DNA of 11,177 nt from an uncultured Rhodobacter sp. (GTDB lineage: Bacteria > Pseudomonadota > Alphaproteobacteria > Rhodobacterales > Rhodobacteraceae). The stretch is taken from positions 1 through 11,177 of the forward strand of contig CALGTJ010000491.1 in the NCBI GenBank assembly GCA_937901435.1, given 5' to 3'. The notes beneath the pieces were generated by a model that was not told the origin of the DNA, ran no database searches, and worked only from the letters and a program-made list of their open reading frames with translations. A program made the position numbers and the translations under genes. Below, one piece after another: positions 1 to 7,328 of the stretch (position 1 is the stretch's first letter; each line of letters opens with the position of its first letter).

Positions 1-360
1 CGCGGTGTTGACAAGGTGGTCGATTCCACCGGCGCCTCGATCCTTGACCGCAGTTTTGACGCGATCCGCCCGCTGGGTCATGTGGTCAGCTATGGCGAGG
101 CAGAGGGCCCGCCCTACTCGAACCTGTGGGAGCAGCTGGTCAGGAAATCCCTGACCTTCACCCGGATGCATCTGGGGCATATGGACTATGGCGCACCCGA
201 CTGGACAAATGGCACGACGGCGGTGATCGCGGCGATCATGGATGGGTCCCTTCAGGTGCCGATTGAGGGCGTCTATGCGCTGGACGATGTGAACGAGATG
301 TTCGCCGCCCTTGCCTCTCGCACCCTGTCTGGCAAGGTGATCCTGCGCGTAGCAGACTAG
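1..360 (+). CDS. Quinone oxidoreductase-type zinc-free medium-chain dehydrogenase, C-terminal part
   Basis: The 5' end lies outside the window; the frame is open from base 1 and ends at TAG 358-360, leaving about 119 residues. The visible part has the order expected for the C-terminal half of NADPH:quinone reductase-like medium-chain dehydrogenases. First comes the end of the Rossmann domain (GVDKVVDSTGAS, then a 'LRPLGHVVSYGEAEGP'-like strand and loop in the form IRPLGHVVSYGEAEGPP). The closing segment follows, with VPIEGVYALDDVNEMFAAL and the terminal SGKVILRV, which is the family's usual 'xGKxVLxx' ending. Proteins of this family transfer hydride from NADPH to quinones or enones in the cytosol; the substrate here cannot be told. 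A GTG at 16 is internal to the domain and is not a start. The next gene begins 126 bp downstream on the same strand, with no terminator visible between them, so co-transcription is possible. Confidence 0.85.
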   Translation, partial: RGVDKVVDSTGASILDRSFDAIRPLGHVVSYGEAEGPPYSNLWEQLVRKSLTFTRMHLGHMDYGAPDWTNGTTAVIAAIMDGSLQVPIEGVYALDDVNEMFAALASRTLSGKVILRVAD

Positions 361-486
361 CCGACGACGCCTTTCACCTGGCGAATACCGCTTCCCTCTG
401 CGCGCCCCATCCGGCAAAGTGATGCCGACAGTTCAGCGACGGATGGCTGATCGCCCCACCACACCCACAGAGAGGATGACACGACG

Positions 487-1425
487 ATGAGTACAGTTCT
501 AAAGGCATCTCCGGACACTTGCCACTGGGGGTTTTTCGACGCCAGCCACCCGGCCGTTCTGACCATCGACAGCGGCGATGAGGTGACGATCGAAACGATC
601 TCTGGCGGCCCTTTGAATCTGCCCGGCGAGGGGTTCCATGTGCCGCCCGAACTGCTGGAGGTCCATGCCGCAGGCGTGCCGCCAATGCCGGGGCATATCC
701 TGACCGGGCCTGTTTTTGTCACCGGGGCGATGCCCGGAGACGTGCTGCAAGTGGATATCCTTGACATCGCGCTGCGGCAGGATTGGGGCTATAACTTTAT
801 CCGGCCTCTGGCGGGCACGTTGCCGCTGGATTTTCAGACCCTGCACCAGACGATCATCCCGCTGGACGCAGACCGCATGGTGGGCACGATGCCTTGGGGG
901 CTGGAACTTGATCTTGCGCCGTTTTATGGCGTCATGGGCGTCGCGCCGCCGCCATCCTGGGGGCGGATCTCGACCATTGAACCGCGGGTACATGGCGGCA
1001 ATATCGACAACAAGGAACTGGTCGCGGGCACCACGCTGTACCTGCCGGTGAATGCCGAGGGCGCGCTGTTTTCCTGTGGCGACGGCCACGGCGCGCAAGG
1101 TGACGGAGAGGTCTGTGTCACCGCCATCGAAACGGCCCTGCGCGGACGGTTCCGCCTGACCGTGCGCAAGGATCTGGCGCTAAGCTATCCACAGGCCGAA
1201 ACGCCGACGCACTATATCACCATGGGCATGGCCCCCGATCTGGATCAATGCGCCAAGATGGCTCTGCGCGATATGATCGCCCTCGTCTCTGCACGCGCCG
1301 GGATCAGTGCCGAGAATGCCTATATGCTGTGCTCGCTGGCCGGGGATCTGCGGATCACGCAGACCGTGAACCGGGAAAAAGGCGTGCATATGATGATGGC
1401 GAAGAAACTGGTCGATCAGGCCTGA
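487..1425 (+). CDS. Acetamidase/formamidase family amidase
   Basis: A 312-residue cytosolic protein of the acetamidase/formamidase (FmdA/AmdA) family. These enzymes hydrolyse short amides such as formamide or acetamide to ammonia and a carboxylate. Family signs are: the N-terminal HWGF (13-16) with the strand VLTIDSGDEVTIET (24-37); MPGDVLQVDI (82-91); the region GVAPPPSWGRIST (151-163) followed by HGGNIDNKEL (169-178); and the core GDGHGAQGDGEVCVTAIE (198-215), which carries the conserved acid and His residues. The length fits bacterial members of about 310 residues. ATG 487 is preceded by AGGA at 473-476, 10 bases away, and no better start lies upstream. The 126-bp leader holds a short dyad, TCAGC (433-437) and GCTGA (446-450), that might be an operator but is weak. 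A hairpin terminator follows 6 bases after the stop. Next to a transporter and a hydantoinase-type operon, it could release ammonia from an amide product; that is inference. The exact amide is unknown. Confidence 0.9.
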   Translation: MSTVLKASPDTCHWGFFDASHPAVLTIDSGDEVTIETISGGPLNLPGEGFHVPPELLEVHAAGVPPMPGHILTGPVFVTGAMPGDVLQVDILDIALRQDWGYNFIRPLAGTLPLDFQTLHQTIIPLDADRMVGTMPWGLELDLAPFYGVMGVAPPPSWGRISTIEPRVHGGNIDNKELVAGTTLYLPVNAEGALFSCGDGHGAQGDGEVCVTAIETALRGRFRLTVRKDLALSYPQAETPTHYITMGMAPDLDQCAKMALRDMIALVSARAGISAENAYMLCSLAGDLRITQTVNREKGVHMMMAKKLVDQA

Positions 1426-1431
1426 GCATTC

Positions 1432-1458
1432 AAAAGGGGGCGCATTGCCCCCTTTTTT
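1432..1458. terminator. Bidirectional intrinsic terminator between converging genes
   Basis: GGGGGC (1436-1441) pairs with GCCCCC (1447-1452) around a 5-base loop. The stem is extended by AAAA (1432-1435) against TTTT (1453-1456), giving 10 base pairs. On the plus strand it is followed by a run of six T (1453-1458), ideal for ending the amidase transcript. On the minus strand the same hairpin follows the last permease codon directly, with a four-T run. The plus-strand T tract reaches the last base of the permease stop codon, so one element ends both convergent operons. Confidence 0.9.
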
Positions 1459-2351
1459 CAGGACCCTGTTTCGCGCACATCCAGCGCATCGCGCAAGCCG
1501 TCACCGACGAAATTGATCGACAGCACCACCAGCATAATCGCCAAGCCGGGATAGACCCCCAGCCACCACGCCTGAGAGATAAAGCTGCGCCCATCGGCAA
1601 GGATCAGCCCCCATGTGGGTGTGTTCGGGTTCACGCCGAGGCCGAGAAACGACAGGGACGCCTCACCCAGAATGGCATAGGACACGCTGACCGTGGCCTG
1701 CACGATCAGCGGGGCCAAGGCGTTGGGCAGAATGTGACGGAACATGATGCGCGCGTCGGAAAAGCCTTGCACGCGGGCGGCATCCACGAACTGTTCCTCC
1801 TTTAAAGTCAAGACCATAGAGCGCGCAATGCGCGCAAAGTCATCGAGGAACGCCAGCGAGATCGCCACGATCACATTCAGCAATCCGGTGCCAAAGACCG
1901 CCACCAGATAGACCGCGATGATAAAGTTCGGAAAGGCCCATTGCAGGTCGATGTAGCGCATGATGATGTTGTCGATCCAGCCGCCATAATAGCCCGCGAC
2001 GACGCCAAGGATCACGCCCCCGACCAGCGCCAACGCCACGGTCGAGACGCCCACGAACAGCGAGATCTGAGTGCCCCAGATGATTCGCGACAACAGATCG
2101 CGCCCCAGATCGTCGGTTCCCAGCCAGTGGGTGCCCGACGGGTTCGTCATCATGTCCAGCGTCATCTCGTTGGGATCGTAAGGCGCGATCAGCGGCGCAA
2201 GGATCGCCGTCAACGTAAAGAACAGCATGATGAACAGACCCACCTGCGCCTTGCGGTCGCGCGCAAAGACACTGCGCAGGCGCGATTTGGGCTGAACGGG
2301 ATCGGGCACCGCCAGATCATCACCAAGATCTTTCACAGAGACATCCGTCAT
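1458..2351 (-). CDS. ABC transporter permease, DppC/OppC type
   Basis: Inner-membrane permease of the dipeptide/oligopeptide/nickel ABC class, 297 residues from ATG. A cytosolic N-terminus rich in charges (about 1-36) leads into the first membrane segment (GLFIMLFFTLTAILAPLIAP). The DppC hallmark HWLGTDDLGRDLLSRIIWG follows (about 75-93), then further membrane helices. The coupling 'EAA' loop is DAARVQGFSDARIMFRHILP with NALAPLIV after it (about 190-217), where the ATPases dock. The end, GDGLRDALD, is typical. Start choice: ATG 2351-2349 overlaps the upstream stop as TGATG. A GTG directly before it (2354-2352, overlapping as GTGA) is nearly as good and would add one residue. AGG lies 8 bases before the ATG. 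It forms a heterodimer with the DppB-type permease encoded just upstream, is translationally coupled to it, and is the last gene of the operon. Confidence 0.94.
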   Translation of the reverse strand: MTDVSVKDLGDDLAVPDPVQPKSRLRSVFARDRKAQVGLFIMLFFTLTAILAPLIAPYDPNEMTLDMMTNPSGTHWLGTDDLGRDLLSRIIWGTQISLFVGVSTVALALVGGVILGVVAGYYGGWIDNIIMRYIDLQWAFPNFIIAVYLVAVFGTGLLNVIVAISLAFLDDFARIARSMVLTLKEEQFVDAARVQGFSDARIMFRHILPNALAPLIVQATVSVSYAILGEASLSFLGLGVNPNTPTWGLILADGRSFISQAWWLGVYPGLAIMLVVLSINFVGDGLRDALDVRETGS

Positions 2352-3298
2352 CACGAGTACCTGATTCTTGGGTCAATGACCGCGTACAGCAGATCTACCG
2401 CCAGATTGGACAGCACGAAAAACGCCGAGACGACCAAGACCGCCCCCTGCACCACCGGGTAATCCCGGTTCTGGATGCCCTGGATCAGCACGCGGCCCAA
2501 GCCTTTGATGGCAAAGACATTCTCGACCACCACCGCGCCCGAGATCAACAGGGCAAAGGCGATCCCGATGACCGTGACCACCGGGATCAGCGCGTTGGGA
2601 AAGGCGTGGCGCAGCATTTGCACACGCATGGTCAGCCCCTTGGAGGCCGCCGTGCGCATGTAATCGGCCTGCATTACCTCTAACATCGAGGACCTTATCA
2701 TCCGCGCGATAATGGCGGAAAACCCGGTGCCGATGGCGATAGAAGGCAGGATAAGATGGCTCAGCCACGGCCAAAAGCCCTCGGCCAGAGGCACATAACC
2801 GATGGCGGGCAGCCATTGCAGATTGGCGGCAAAGACGATAATCAGCAGGATCGCCAGCCAGAAATCCGGCATCGACAGACCCAGAAAGGCAAACAACGAC
2901 ACCGCCGTATCGGTCGCCGTATTCTTGCGCGTGGCAGAGATGATCCCCGCCGGGATCGCGATGACCAGCGCGATGATGAAGGACAGGAACGCCAGCGACA
3001 TGGTGCGCGGCAGGGCCTCTATCAGAATCGTCGTGACCGGCTGGTTGTTACCATAGATCGAGTTGCCCAGATCGCCCTGTAGCATGGCGATGAACCATTT
3101 CCAGAACTGCACCAGAACAGGCTTATCCAGACCCAGCTTGCGGATCAGGGCTTCGCGGGCTTCGGGACCGCCGGAATCCGCCAGCATCGCGGCAATCGGG
3201 TCGCCCGGCACCAGTCGGATCATGAAGAACACCAGCGTTGCCACGGCGAGCATCACCAGCAGGGATCCGATCAATCGTCTGAGGATATAAGAGGCCAT
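2351..3298 (-). CDS. ABC transporter permease, DppB/OppB type
   Basis: Inner-membrane permease, 315 residues. The N-terminus is diagnostic of DppB-type subunits: YILRRLIGSLLVMLAVATLV, then FFMIRLVPGDPIAAML (about 24-39), so ATG 3298 is the right start. A periplasmic segment (LGLDKPVLVQFWKWFIAMLQ and GDLGNSIY, about 55-82) precedes the conserved helices. The EAA coupling loop runs through DYMRTAASKGLTMRVQMLRH (212-231) and AFPNALIPV. The C-terminus has VFAIKGLGRVLIQGIQNRDYP (about 261-281) and ends DPRIRYS, both standard. It pairs with the DppC-type permease, whose start overlaps its stop. The start has no Shine-Dalgarno sequence within normal reach; the only strong one (AAAGGAGGG) lies about 42 bases upstream, beyond an RNA hairpin (see separate entries). 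The gene follows the binding-protein gene after a 57-base gap. Confidence 0.95.
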   Translation of the reverse strand: MASYILRRLIGSLLVMLAVATLVFFMIRLVPGDPIAAMLADSGGPEAREALIRKLGLDKPVLVQFWKWFIAMLQGDLGNSIYGNNQPVTTILIEALPRTMSLAFLSFIIALVIAIPAGIISATRKNTATDTAVSLFAFLGLSMPDFWLAILLIIVFAANLQWLPAIGYVPLAEGFWPWLSHLILPSIAIGTGFSAIIARMIRSSMLEVMQADYMRTAASKGLTMRVQMLRHAFPNALIPVVTVIGIAFALLISGAVVVENVFAIKGLGRVLIQGIQNRDYPVVQGAVLVVSAFFVLSNLAVDLLYAVIDPRIRYS

Positions 3299-3306
3299 GT
3301 GGGGTC

Positions 3307-3342
3307 GGACGGGCCTGCGCCTGCTATAGCGACGGCCCGCCC
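3307..3342 (-). promoter_or_regulatory. Intergenic RNA hairpin between binding-protein and permease genes
   Basis: In the minus-strand transcript, GGGCGGGCC (3342-3334) pairs with GGCCCGUCC (3315-3307). This gives nine pairs, one of them G-U, around an 18-base loop that contains the self-complementary GCUAUAGC. There is no T tract after it, so it is not a full terminator. Hairpins after the binding-protein gene are common in ABC operons: they protect the upstream mRNA from 3' exonucleases and so raise the level of binding protein over permease (known from malE-malF). Here the hairpin also separates the Shine-Dalgarno sequence from the next start codon. Confidence 0.6.
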
Positions 3343-3348
3343 TCCTTT
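3341..3348 (-). promoter_or_regulatory. Displaced strong ribosome binding site ahead of the permease gene
   Basis: AAAGGAGG (3348-3341) is the strongest Shine-Dalgarno match in this gap, yet the permease ATG (3298) is about 42 bases away. No ATG, GTG or TTG lies at normal distance. Its last bases overlap the foot of the hairpin. With the hairpin closed, AAAGGA stays unpaired and is followed, after the stem, by only eight bases (3306-3299) before the start codon, which is a normal spacing. Use by structural bridging is inferred. Confidence 0.45.
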
Positions 3349-3355
3349 CTGTGAG

Positions 3356-5128
3356 TTACGCCAGCGAAATGCGGTCAAGCTCGTGCAGACCGGGGATGCG
3401 CGCGTCTTCCGGCACGATCACCTTGGTGCTGTGCACCAGCACGTCGACCGGGTGATACAAGAACCCGCAGGCCACCTTGTTCGAGGTGATCGCATTGGCC
3501 TTTTGCACCAATTCGCGCCGCGCCGCCGGATCGGCGGTAACCGCCTGCTGATCGATGGCCGCATCCGCCTCTGACTCGCTGAAGAACCCAAAGGGCATTG
3601 CAGCCGGGTCGCGATCGGGGCCGTTGAACTTGGACGCGGTCTGCATCCAGTCCACCAGACCGTCATCCGGGTCATAATCACCGCCCGAGCCGCCCAGACG
3701 CAGATCGATGTCCATCTTGTTGAACTCTTCTATGCCGATGGAAAAGTCCTTGGGATCGACGATCACATTGATGCCCAGCACGACCTTCAGGATATTGGCC
3801 ACGACCTGCCCGTCCCGCTTGGTATTGGGGGTGGTTTGCAGTTTCAGATCGGGGAAACCCGCACCGCCCGGATAGCCAGCCTCGGCCATCAGCGCCTTGG
3901 CCCCCTCTGGATCAAAGGCCTGCTCTGACGTTTCGGCCAGCCCTTCGTCAAAGAAATAGCCCATCGCCGGATTGATCGTGCCATGCGCGGCCACGCCATA
4001 GCCAAAGCGGCCCTGCTTGATGAACAACTCGCGATCCAAGGCCTTGGCAATTGCCAGACGGACCATAAAGCCTTTCTCTTTCTTCAACTCTTCCAAAGGC
4101 TTGTTAAAGTCAGAGACAGTCATCGCCTCGTGCCATGGGCTGATCCAGATCGACTGGAATCCGGGGCCAGGCTTGATATCGACCGCCAGATCGGGGTTTT
4201 CCTGAAAGCGGCTGACAAGCTGCGTCGGCACCGGATTGCCGCCCACATACTGAATGTCTCCGGCCTCGATGGCAGCCGCCAGAGGTTCGACGCCGTCCAC
4301 GGGCTGAATGCTGATCTTGTCCAGCTTTGGCCGCTCTGGATCATAGTAATCGGCGAATTTTTCCAGCATGACCGCTTGGCCCAGCGTGTGACTGACGACC
4401 TTGTAAGGCCCCGTGCCAATCGGGGTCAGACCGTATTGCGCCAGCCCCAGCGCCTCTAGACCGCCGCGTGACACGATGGTCATGGCACGTCCCGAAGAGC
4501 GTTCCAGCGCCTTGGTCAGGAAGGAGGCCTGCGGCTGTTTCAGAACGAATTTCACCTCGTAATCATTGAGCTTTTGCAACTCGGCCACATTGCCGATCAC
4601 GCGGCTGTGGCGCGACTGATCCGGGTCGCTGGAGCGGTTGAAGGTGAACACCACATCCTCGGCATCAAATGTATCGCCGTTGTGGAACGTCACGCCCTCG
4701 CGCAGCTTGATGGTGTACTCCAGACCGTCTTCGCTGACCTCCCAGCTTTCGGCCAGATCGCCCTGTGCGACCAGCGCATTGTCGATGTGCATCAGGCCGC
4801 TGTAGATGTTAGAGGCGATCTGGAATTGCAGCACCTGACCGATTTGCGCAGGATCCAGCGTGGTGATCTCGCCCACACCGGCCCAGGCGCAATTCAACTC
4901 GCCACCGCCATGCGCGGCCGCCATCGCCGCGGTTGGGCGCAGACCGGGCAGCACCTGTGCCATGCCTAACGCGCCCCCGGCGGCCAGCAGGCGCAGCGTG
5001 GTGCGGCGGCTGATCTTGTTGCCGCGCATGTCGTCTTTTTTCAACCCAAACAACGGATCGCGGGGATCAAAGTCATAGGCGTCGCGCAATTCAGCCTCGG
5101 CGCGCTTGATGAGGTCTTTATCGTCCAT
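3356..5128 (-). CDS. ABC transporter substrate-binding protein, family 5 (peptide/nickel type)
   Basis: Periplasmic binding protein that delivers substrate to the permeases, 590 residues. ATG 5128 is chosen because AGGAG lies six bases upstream. A longer frame from TTG 5170 has no such site and runs through the Shine-Dalgarno bases. The N-terminus is odd: about 39 charged residues (MDDKDLIKRAEAELRDAYDF and onward) precede a twin-arginine-like signal, SRRTTLRLLAAGG (40-52), with a likely cleavage near AAMAAA (67-72). The mature part opens with LNCAWAGVGEITTLDPAQ (78-95). It then shows the family signature LREGVTFHNGDTFDAEDVVF (142-161), followed by TFNR, and extended lobes to the C-terminus, a normal length for this family. 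The gap before it (51 bases) contains an AUG-stop pair right at the upstream gene's end (TAATGTAA). Members bind peptides, opines, nickel chelates or glycosides, so the ligand is not predictable. Its place after both ATPase genes is less common than binding-protein-first order. Confidence 0.93.
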   Translation of the reverse strand: MDDKDLIKRAEAELRDAYDFDPRDPLFGLKKDDMRGNKISRRTTLRLLAAGGALGMAQVLPGLRPTAAMAAAHGGGELNCAWAGVGEITTLDPAQIGQVLQFQIASNIYSGLMHIDNALVAQGDLAESWEVSEDGLEYTIKLREGVTFHNGDTFDAEDVVFTFNRSSDPDQSRHSRVIGNVAELQKLNDYEVKFVLKQPQASFLTKALERSSGRAMTIVSRGGLEALGLAQYGLTPIGTGPYKVVSHTLGQAVMLEKFADYYDPERPKLDKISIQPVDGVEPLAAAIEAGDIQYVGGNPVPTQLVSRFQENPDLAVDIKPGPGFQSIWISPWHEAMTVSDFNKPLEELKKEKGFMVRLAIAKALDRELFIKQGRFGYGVAAHGTINPAMGYFFDEGLAETSEQAFDPEGAKALMAEAGYPGGAGFPDLKLQTTPNTKRDGQVVANILKVVLGINVIVDPKDFSIGIEEFNKMDIDLRLGGSGGDYDPDDGLVDWMQTASKFNGPDRDPAAMPFGFFSESEADAAIDQQAVTADPAARRELVQKANAITSNKVACGFLYHPVDVLVHSTKVIVPEDARIPGLHELDRISLA

Positions 5129-5179
5129 TTCTCTCTCCTGTCGTGAATTGGTCTTTGGTCGTTTTGTCAAGTGGTTACA

Positions 5180-6151
5180 TTATGAATTTAAAGCATGACA
5201 GGCAGCCAGATGCCCCTCGCCATGCCGTTTCAATTCGGGCTCGCCCGAGCGGCAGATATCCATCGCCAACGCACAGCGCGGATGGAACACACAGCCCTTG
5301 GGCGGGTCCAGCGGGCTGGGCACCTCACCCATCAGCGCCACGTGATCGCGCGCCGCCTCTGACAGGGGATCCGGGTTGGGAACCGCGTCAATCAGCGCGC
5401 GGGTATAGGGGTGTTTCGGGTTCGCAAAGAGGTCCTCGGACGAGGCCGTTTCCATGACCCGCCCCAGATACATCACCGCCACCCGATCACACAGATGGCG
5501 CACGATGGACAGGTCATGCCCGATGAACAGATAGGTCAGGTTCAGCCGTACCCGCAACTCTTCGAGCAGGTTGATGATCTGCGCCTGAATGGACACGTCC
5601 AGCGCCGAGACCGCCTCGTCACAGACGATCAGATCAGGTTCCAGTGCAAGGGCGCGCGCGATGCCAACCCGCTGGCGCTGCCCACCGGACATCTGGTGCG
5701 GGTAAAGCTCTGCAAAGCGATCCGACAGGCCACACAGGCCCAAGAGTTCGATCACACGGGCCGTCATATCCCCTTGATATTTATGCACATAGAGGACTTC
5801 ACGAATGATCGCCCCGGCCTTCATCCGGGGATTGAGCGATGAAAACGGATCCTGAAACACCGCTGCCACACGCTTGCGGTAGGGGGCAAGTGCTGCGCCC
5901 TTGAGATCGGTGATATTCTGCCCGTCAAACCAGATCGCGCCCTCGGTGGCATCCACCAGCCGCAGCACCGTGCGCGCCAATGTGGTCTTGCCGCAGCCCG
6001 ATTCACCCACCAGCCCGAACGCCTCGCCACGATTGAGCGAAAGTGTCACCTTTTCAACCGCTTTCACCTCGGCAAACTGGCGCTGCAACAGCCCCTTTCG
6101 CATCGGGAAATGGACAGAAACGCCCTCGATCCGCAGGAACGGCTGGGTCAT
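5180..6151 (-). CDS. ABC transporter ATP-binding protein, DppF/OppF type
   Basis: Cytosolic ATPase, 323 residues, that powers import together with the DppD-type partner. All nucleotide-binding motifs are intact: Walker A GESGCGKT (49-56), Q-loop Gln100 in [10 protein letters not shown], signature SGGQRQR (155-161), Walker B LIVCDE (174-179) with the D-loop SALD, and switch His212 (GHD). After HPYTRAL it has the C-terminal extension specific to oligopeptide/dipeptide ATPases, with four cysteines (C287, C293, C300, C318). In related proteins these bind an iron-sulfur cluster. The ATG directly follows the TAG of the upstream ATPase gene (zero gap), and GAGAGG inside that gene's end lies eight bases before it, so the two subunits are coupled and probably made in equal amounts. 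The gene ends 51 bases before the binding-protein start. Confidence 0.95.
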   Translation of the reverse strand: MTQPFLRIEGVSVHFPMRKGLLQRQFAEVKAVEKVTLSLNRGEAFGLVGESGCGKTTLARTVLRLVDATEGAIWFDGQNITDLKGAALAPYRKRVAAVFQDPFSSLNPRMKAGAIIREVLYVHKYQGDMTARVIELLGLCGLSDRFAELYPHQMSGGQRQRVGIARALALEPDLIVCDEAVSALDVSIQAQIINLLEELRVRLNLTYLFIGHDLSIVRHLCDRVAVMYLGRVMETASSEDLFANPKHPYTRALIDAVPNPDPLSEAARDHVALMGEVPSPLDPPKGCVFHPRCALAMDICRSGEPELKRHGEGHLAACHALNS

Positions 6152-7123
6152 CTACGAGGCCTCTCGCGTTTGCGTTTGCAGGGGGAAATGACAGGCGGTT
6201 TGCCCATCAAAATCGGGGCGCGTCGTGCGGCACAAATCCTGCGCATAAGGACAGCGCGGGTGAAAGCGGCAGCCGGTGATCTTGGTAAAAGGGTCGGCCG
6301 GGTTGCCCATGATCGGTTTCAGCGGTTGCTTGCGGTCCTGATCCAGACGCGGCACCGAATTCAACAGGCCTTGGGTGTAGGGATGGCGCGGCGTGTAATA
6401 GACCTCTGCCGCCGTGCCGGTCTCGACGATGCGCCCGCCGTACATCACATTCACCCGGTTCGCGTAGCGCGCAACGATGCCGAGGTTATGGGTGATCAGG
6501 ATCAGCGCAGTCCCGTGATCCTTGCAAACTTTTGCCATAAGATCAAGGATTTGCGCCTGAATGGTGACGTCCAGCGCGGTTGTCGGCTCGTCCGCGACGA
6601 TCAGCTTTGGCTCTGCCGCCAAGGCAATCGCGATCATCACCCTTTGGCGCATCCCACCGGAAAAATGATGCGGATACTGACGCATCCGCCGTTCCGCATC
6701 GGCCACGCCAACCTCGCGCAACAGATCAATGGCCCGTTTGCGCGCGTCCGCCTTGGACAAACCAAGGTTTTCTTCAATACTTTCCGTGATTTGGCTGCCA
6801 ATGTTGCGCACCGGGTTTAACGAGGTCATGGGCTCTTGAAACACCATAGAGATGTCGCGCCCGCGCCTTTGGCGCATGTCTTCGTCTGACAGAGTCAACA
6901 GATCCACCCCCTCAAGGCGGACCGACCCGCCCGTCACATGCAGATCACTTGCCAGCAAGCGCATCAACGCCAGCGAGGACAGGGATTTTCCAGAGCCGGA
7001 TTCGCCCACAATCGCCAGCGTTTCCCCCGCCGCGACGGAATAAGAAAGGTCGTCCACCAAGGTGGTTTCCACGCCTTCGGCCCGGTGCTTGATACTGAGG
7101 TTTTCGATCTCGAGAAGCGTCAT
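6152..7123 (-). CDS. ABC transporter ATP-binding protein, DppD/OppD type
   Basis: First gene of the transporter operon, a 323-residue cytosolic ATPase. Motifs seen: Walker A GESGSGKS (40-47), Q-loop Gln96 in [10 protein letters not shown], signature SGGMRQR (155-161), Walker B LIVADE (174-179) with TTALD, and switch His212 (THN). The DppD-type C-terminal extension carries four cysteines (C285, C291, C298, C311) in the spacing seen in iron-sulfur-containing relatives. The start [13 protein letters not shown] is canonical, but no Shine-Dalgarno sequence precedes ATG 7123. Instead, an upstream frame ends in ATG AAA ACA TGA, whose stop overlaps the start as ATGA, so translation may depend on coupling or on an unusual leader. 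The promoter must lie in 7124-7391, shared with the divergent DUF1028 gene; I see no convincing -10 box on this strand. It dimerises with the DppF-type subunit encoded next. Confidence 0.95.
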   Translation of the reverse strand: MTLLEIENLSIKHRAEGVETTLVDDLSYSVAAGETLAIVGESGSGKSLSSLALMRLLASDLHVTGGSVRLEGVDLLTLSDEDMRQRRGRDISMVFQEPMTSLNPVRNIGSQITESIEENLGLSKADARKRAIDLLREVGVADAERRMRQYPHHFSGGMRQRVMIAIALAAEPKLIVADEPTTALDVTIQAQILDLMAKVCKDHGTALILITHNLGIVARYANRVNVMYGGRIVETGTAAEVYYTPRHPYTQGLLNSVPRLDQDRKQPLKPIMGNPADPFTKITGCRFHPRCPYAQDLCRTTRPDFDGQTACHFPLQTQTREAS

Positions 7124-7185
7124 GTTTTCATTCGATAAACAAGGTTAAAATCATGGTAGCAGCCGTGGTCGAAATGGCCAGCGCC

Positions 7186-7204
7186 CTTTGCCATAAAGTC
7201 AAAG
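7186..7204. promoter_or_regulatory. Candidate LysR-type regulator box in the divergent control region
   Basis: CTTTG (7186-7190) and CAAAG (7200-7204) form an interrupted dyad with 9 bases between the arms and further symmetric pairs inside. It contains a T-N11-A core (T7189, A7201), the general form of LysR-family sites. It sits 63-81 bases upstream of the first ATPase gene and within the leader shared with the DUF1028 gene. A LysR gene is present 1 kb away. Such dyads also occur by chance, so this is a prediction. Confidence 0.35.
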
Positions 7205-7250
7205 CAACAGGCAAAAAAATCTAACTTTCTTATACCGTTACCGTACGAAC

Positions 7251-7280
7251 TTGAGAGTTGCATAAATCTTAATCTATCAG
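7251..7280 (+). promoter_or_regulatory. Possible sigma-70 promoter for the DUF1028 gene
   Basis: TTGAGA (7251-7256, five of six matches to the -35 consensus) is followed after 18 bases by TATCAG (7275-7280, four of six to the -10). It lies in the most AT-rich part of the gap and points toward the DUF1028 gene, leaving a leader of about 100 bases. This is the best pair seen on the plus strand, but it is only a moderate match. Confidence 0.3.
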
Positions 7281-7312
7281 AAAACATCATGACCGCATAG
7301 CCTTGTGTTTTG

Positions 7313-7328
7313 TGGCGCAATCGCGCCA
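7313..7328. repeat. Perfect 6-bp inverted repeat upstream of the DUF1028 gene
   Basis: TGGCGC (7313-7318) and GCGCCA (7323-7328) are perfectly complementary around AATC. The element lies 63 bases before the DUF1028 start and downstream of the possible promoter, so it could be an operator for a dimeric repressor or a hairpin in the 5' leader. There is no T tract, so it is not a terminator. The remainder of the 268-base gap (7124-7391) shows AT-rich DNA and a tandem TACCGT pair (7233-7244), but no gene I would accept. Confidence 0.4.

Noticed and set aside
433..450. Dyad TCAGC-N8-GCTGA upstream of the amidase as an operator
   Set aside because: Five-base arms are expected by chance at this length and no nearby promoter supports it. 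It is mentioned only in the gene entry.
499..1098. A 199-codon open frame antisense to the amidase
   Set aside because: Composition is dominated by Arg, His, Gln and Gly with no domain pattern, and it lies wholly within a well-supported gene.
5129..5170. TTG 5170 as the start of the binding protein
   Set aside because: The extra 14 codons run through the AGGAG ribosome binding site that clearly serves ATG 5128.
6110..6820. A 236-codon plus-strand frame across the two ATPase genes
   Set aside because: It is antisense to intact ABC ATPase motifs and has no ribosome binding site or recognisable domain.
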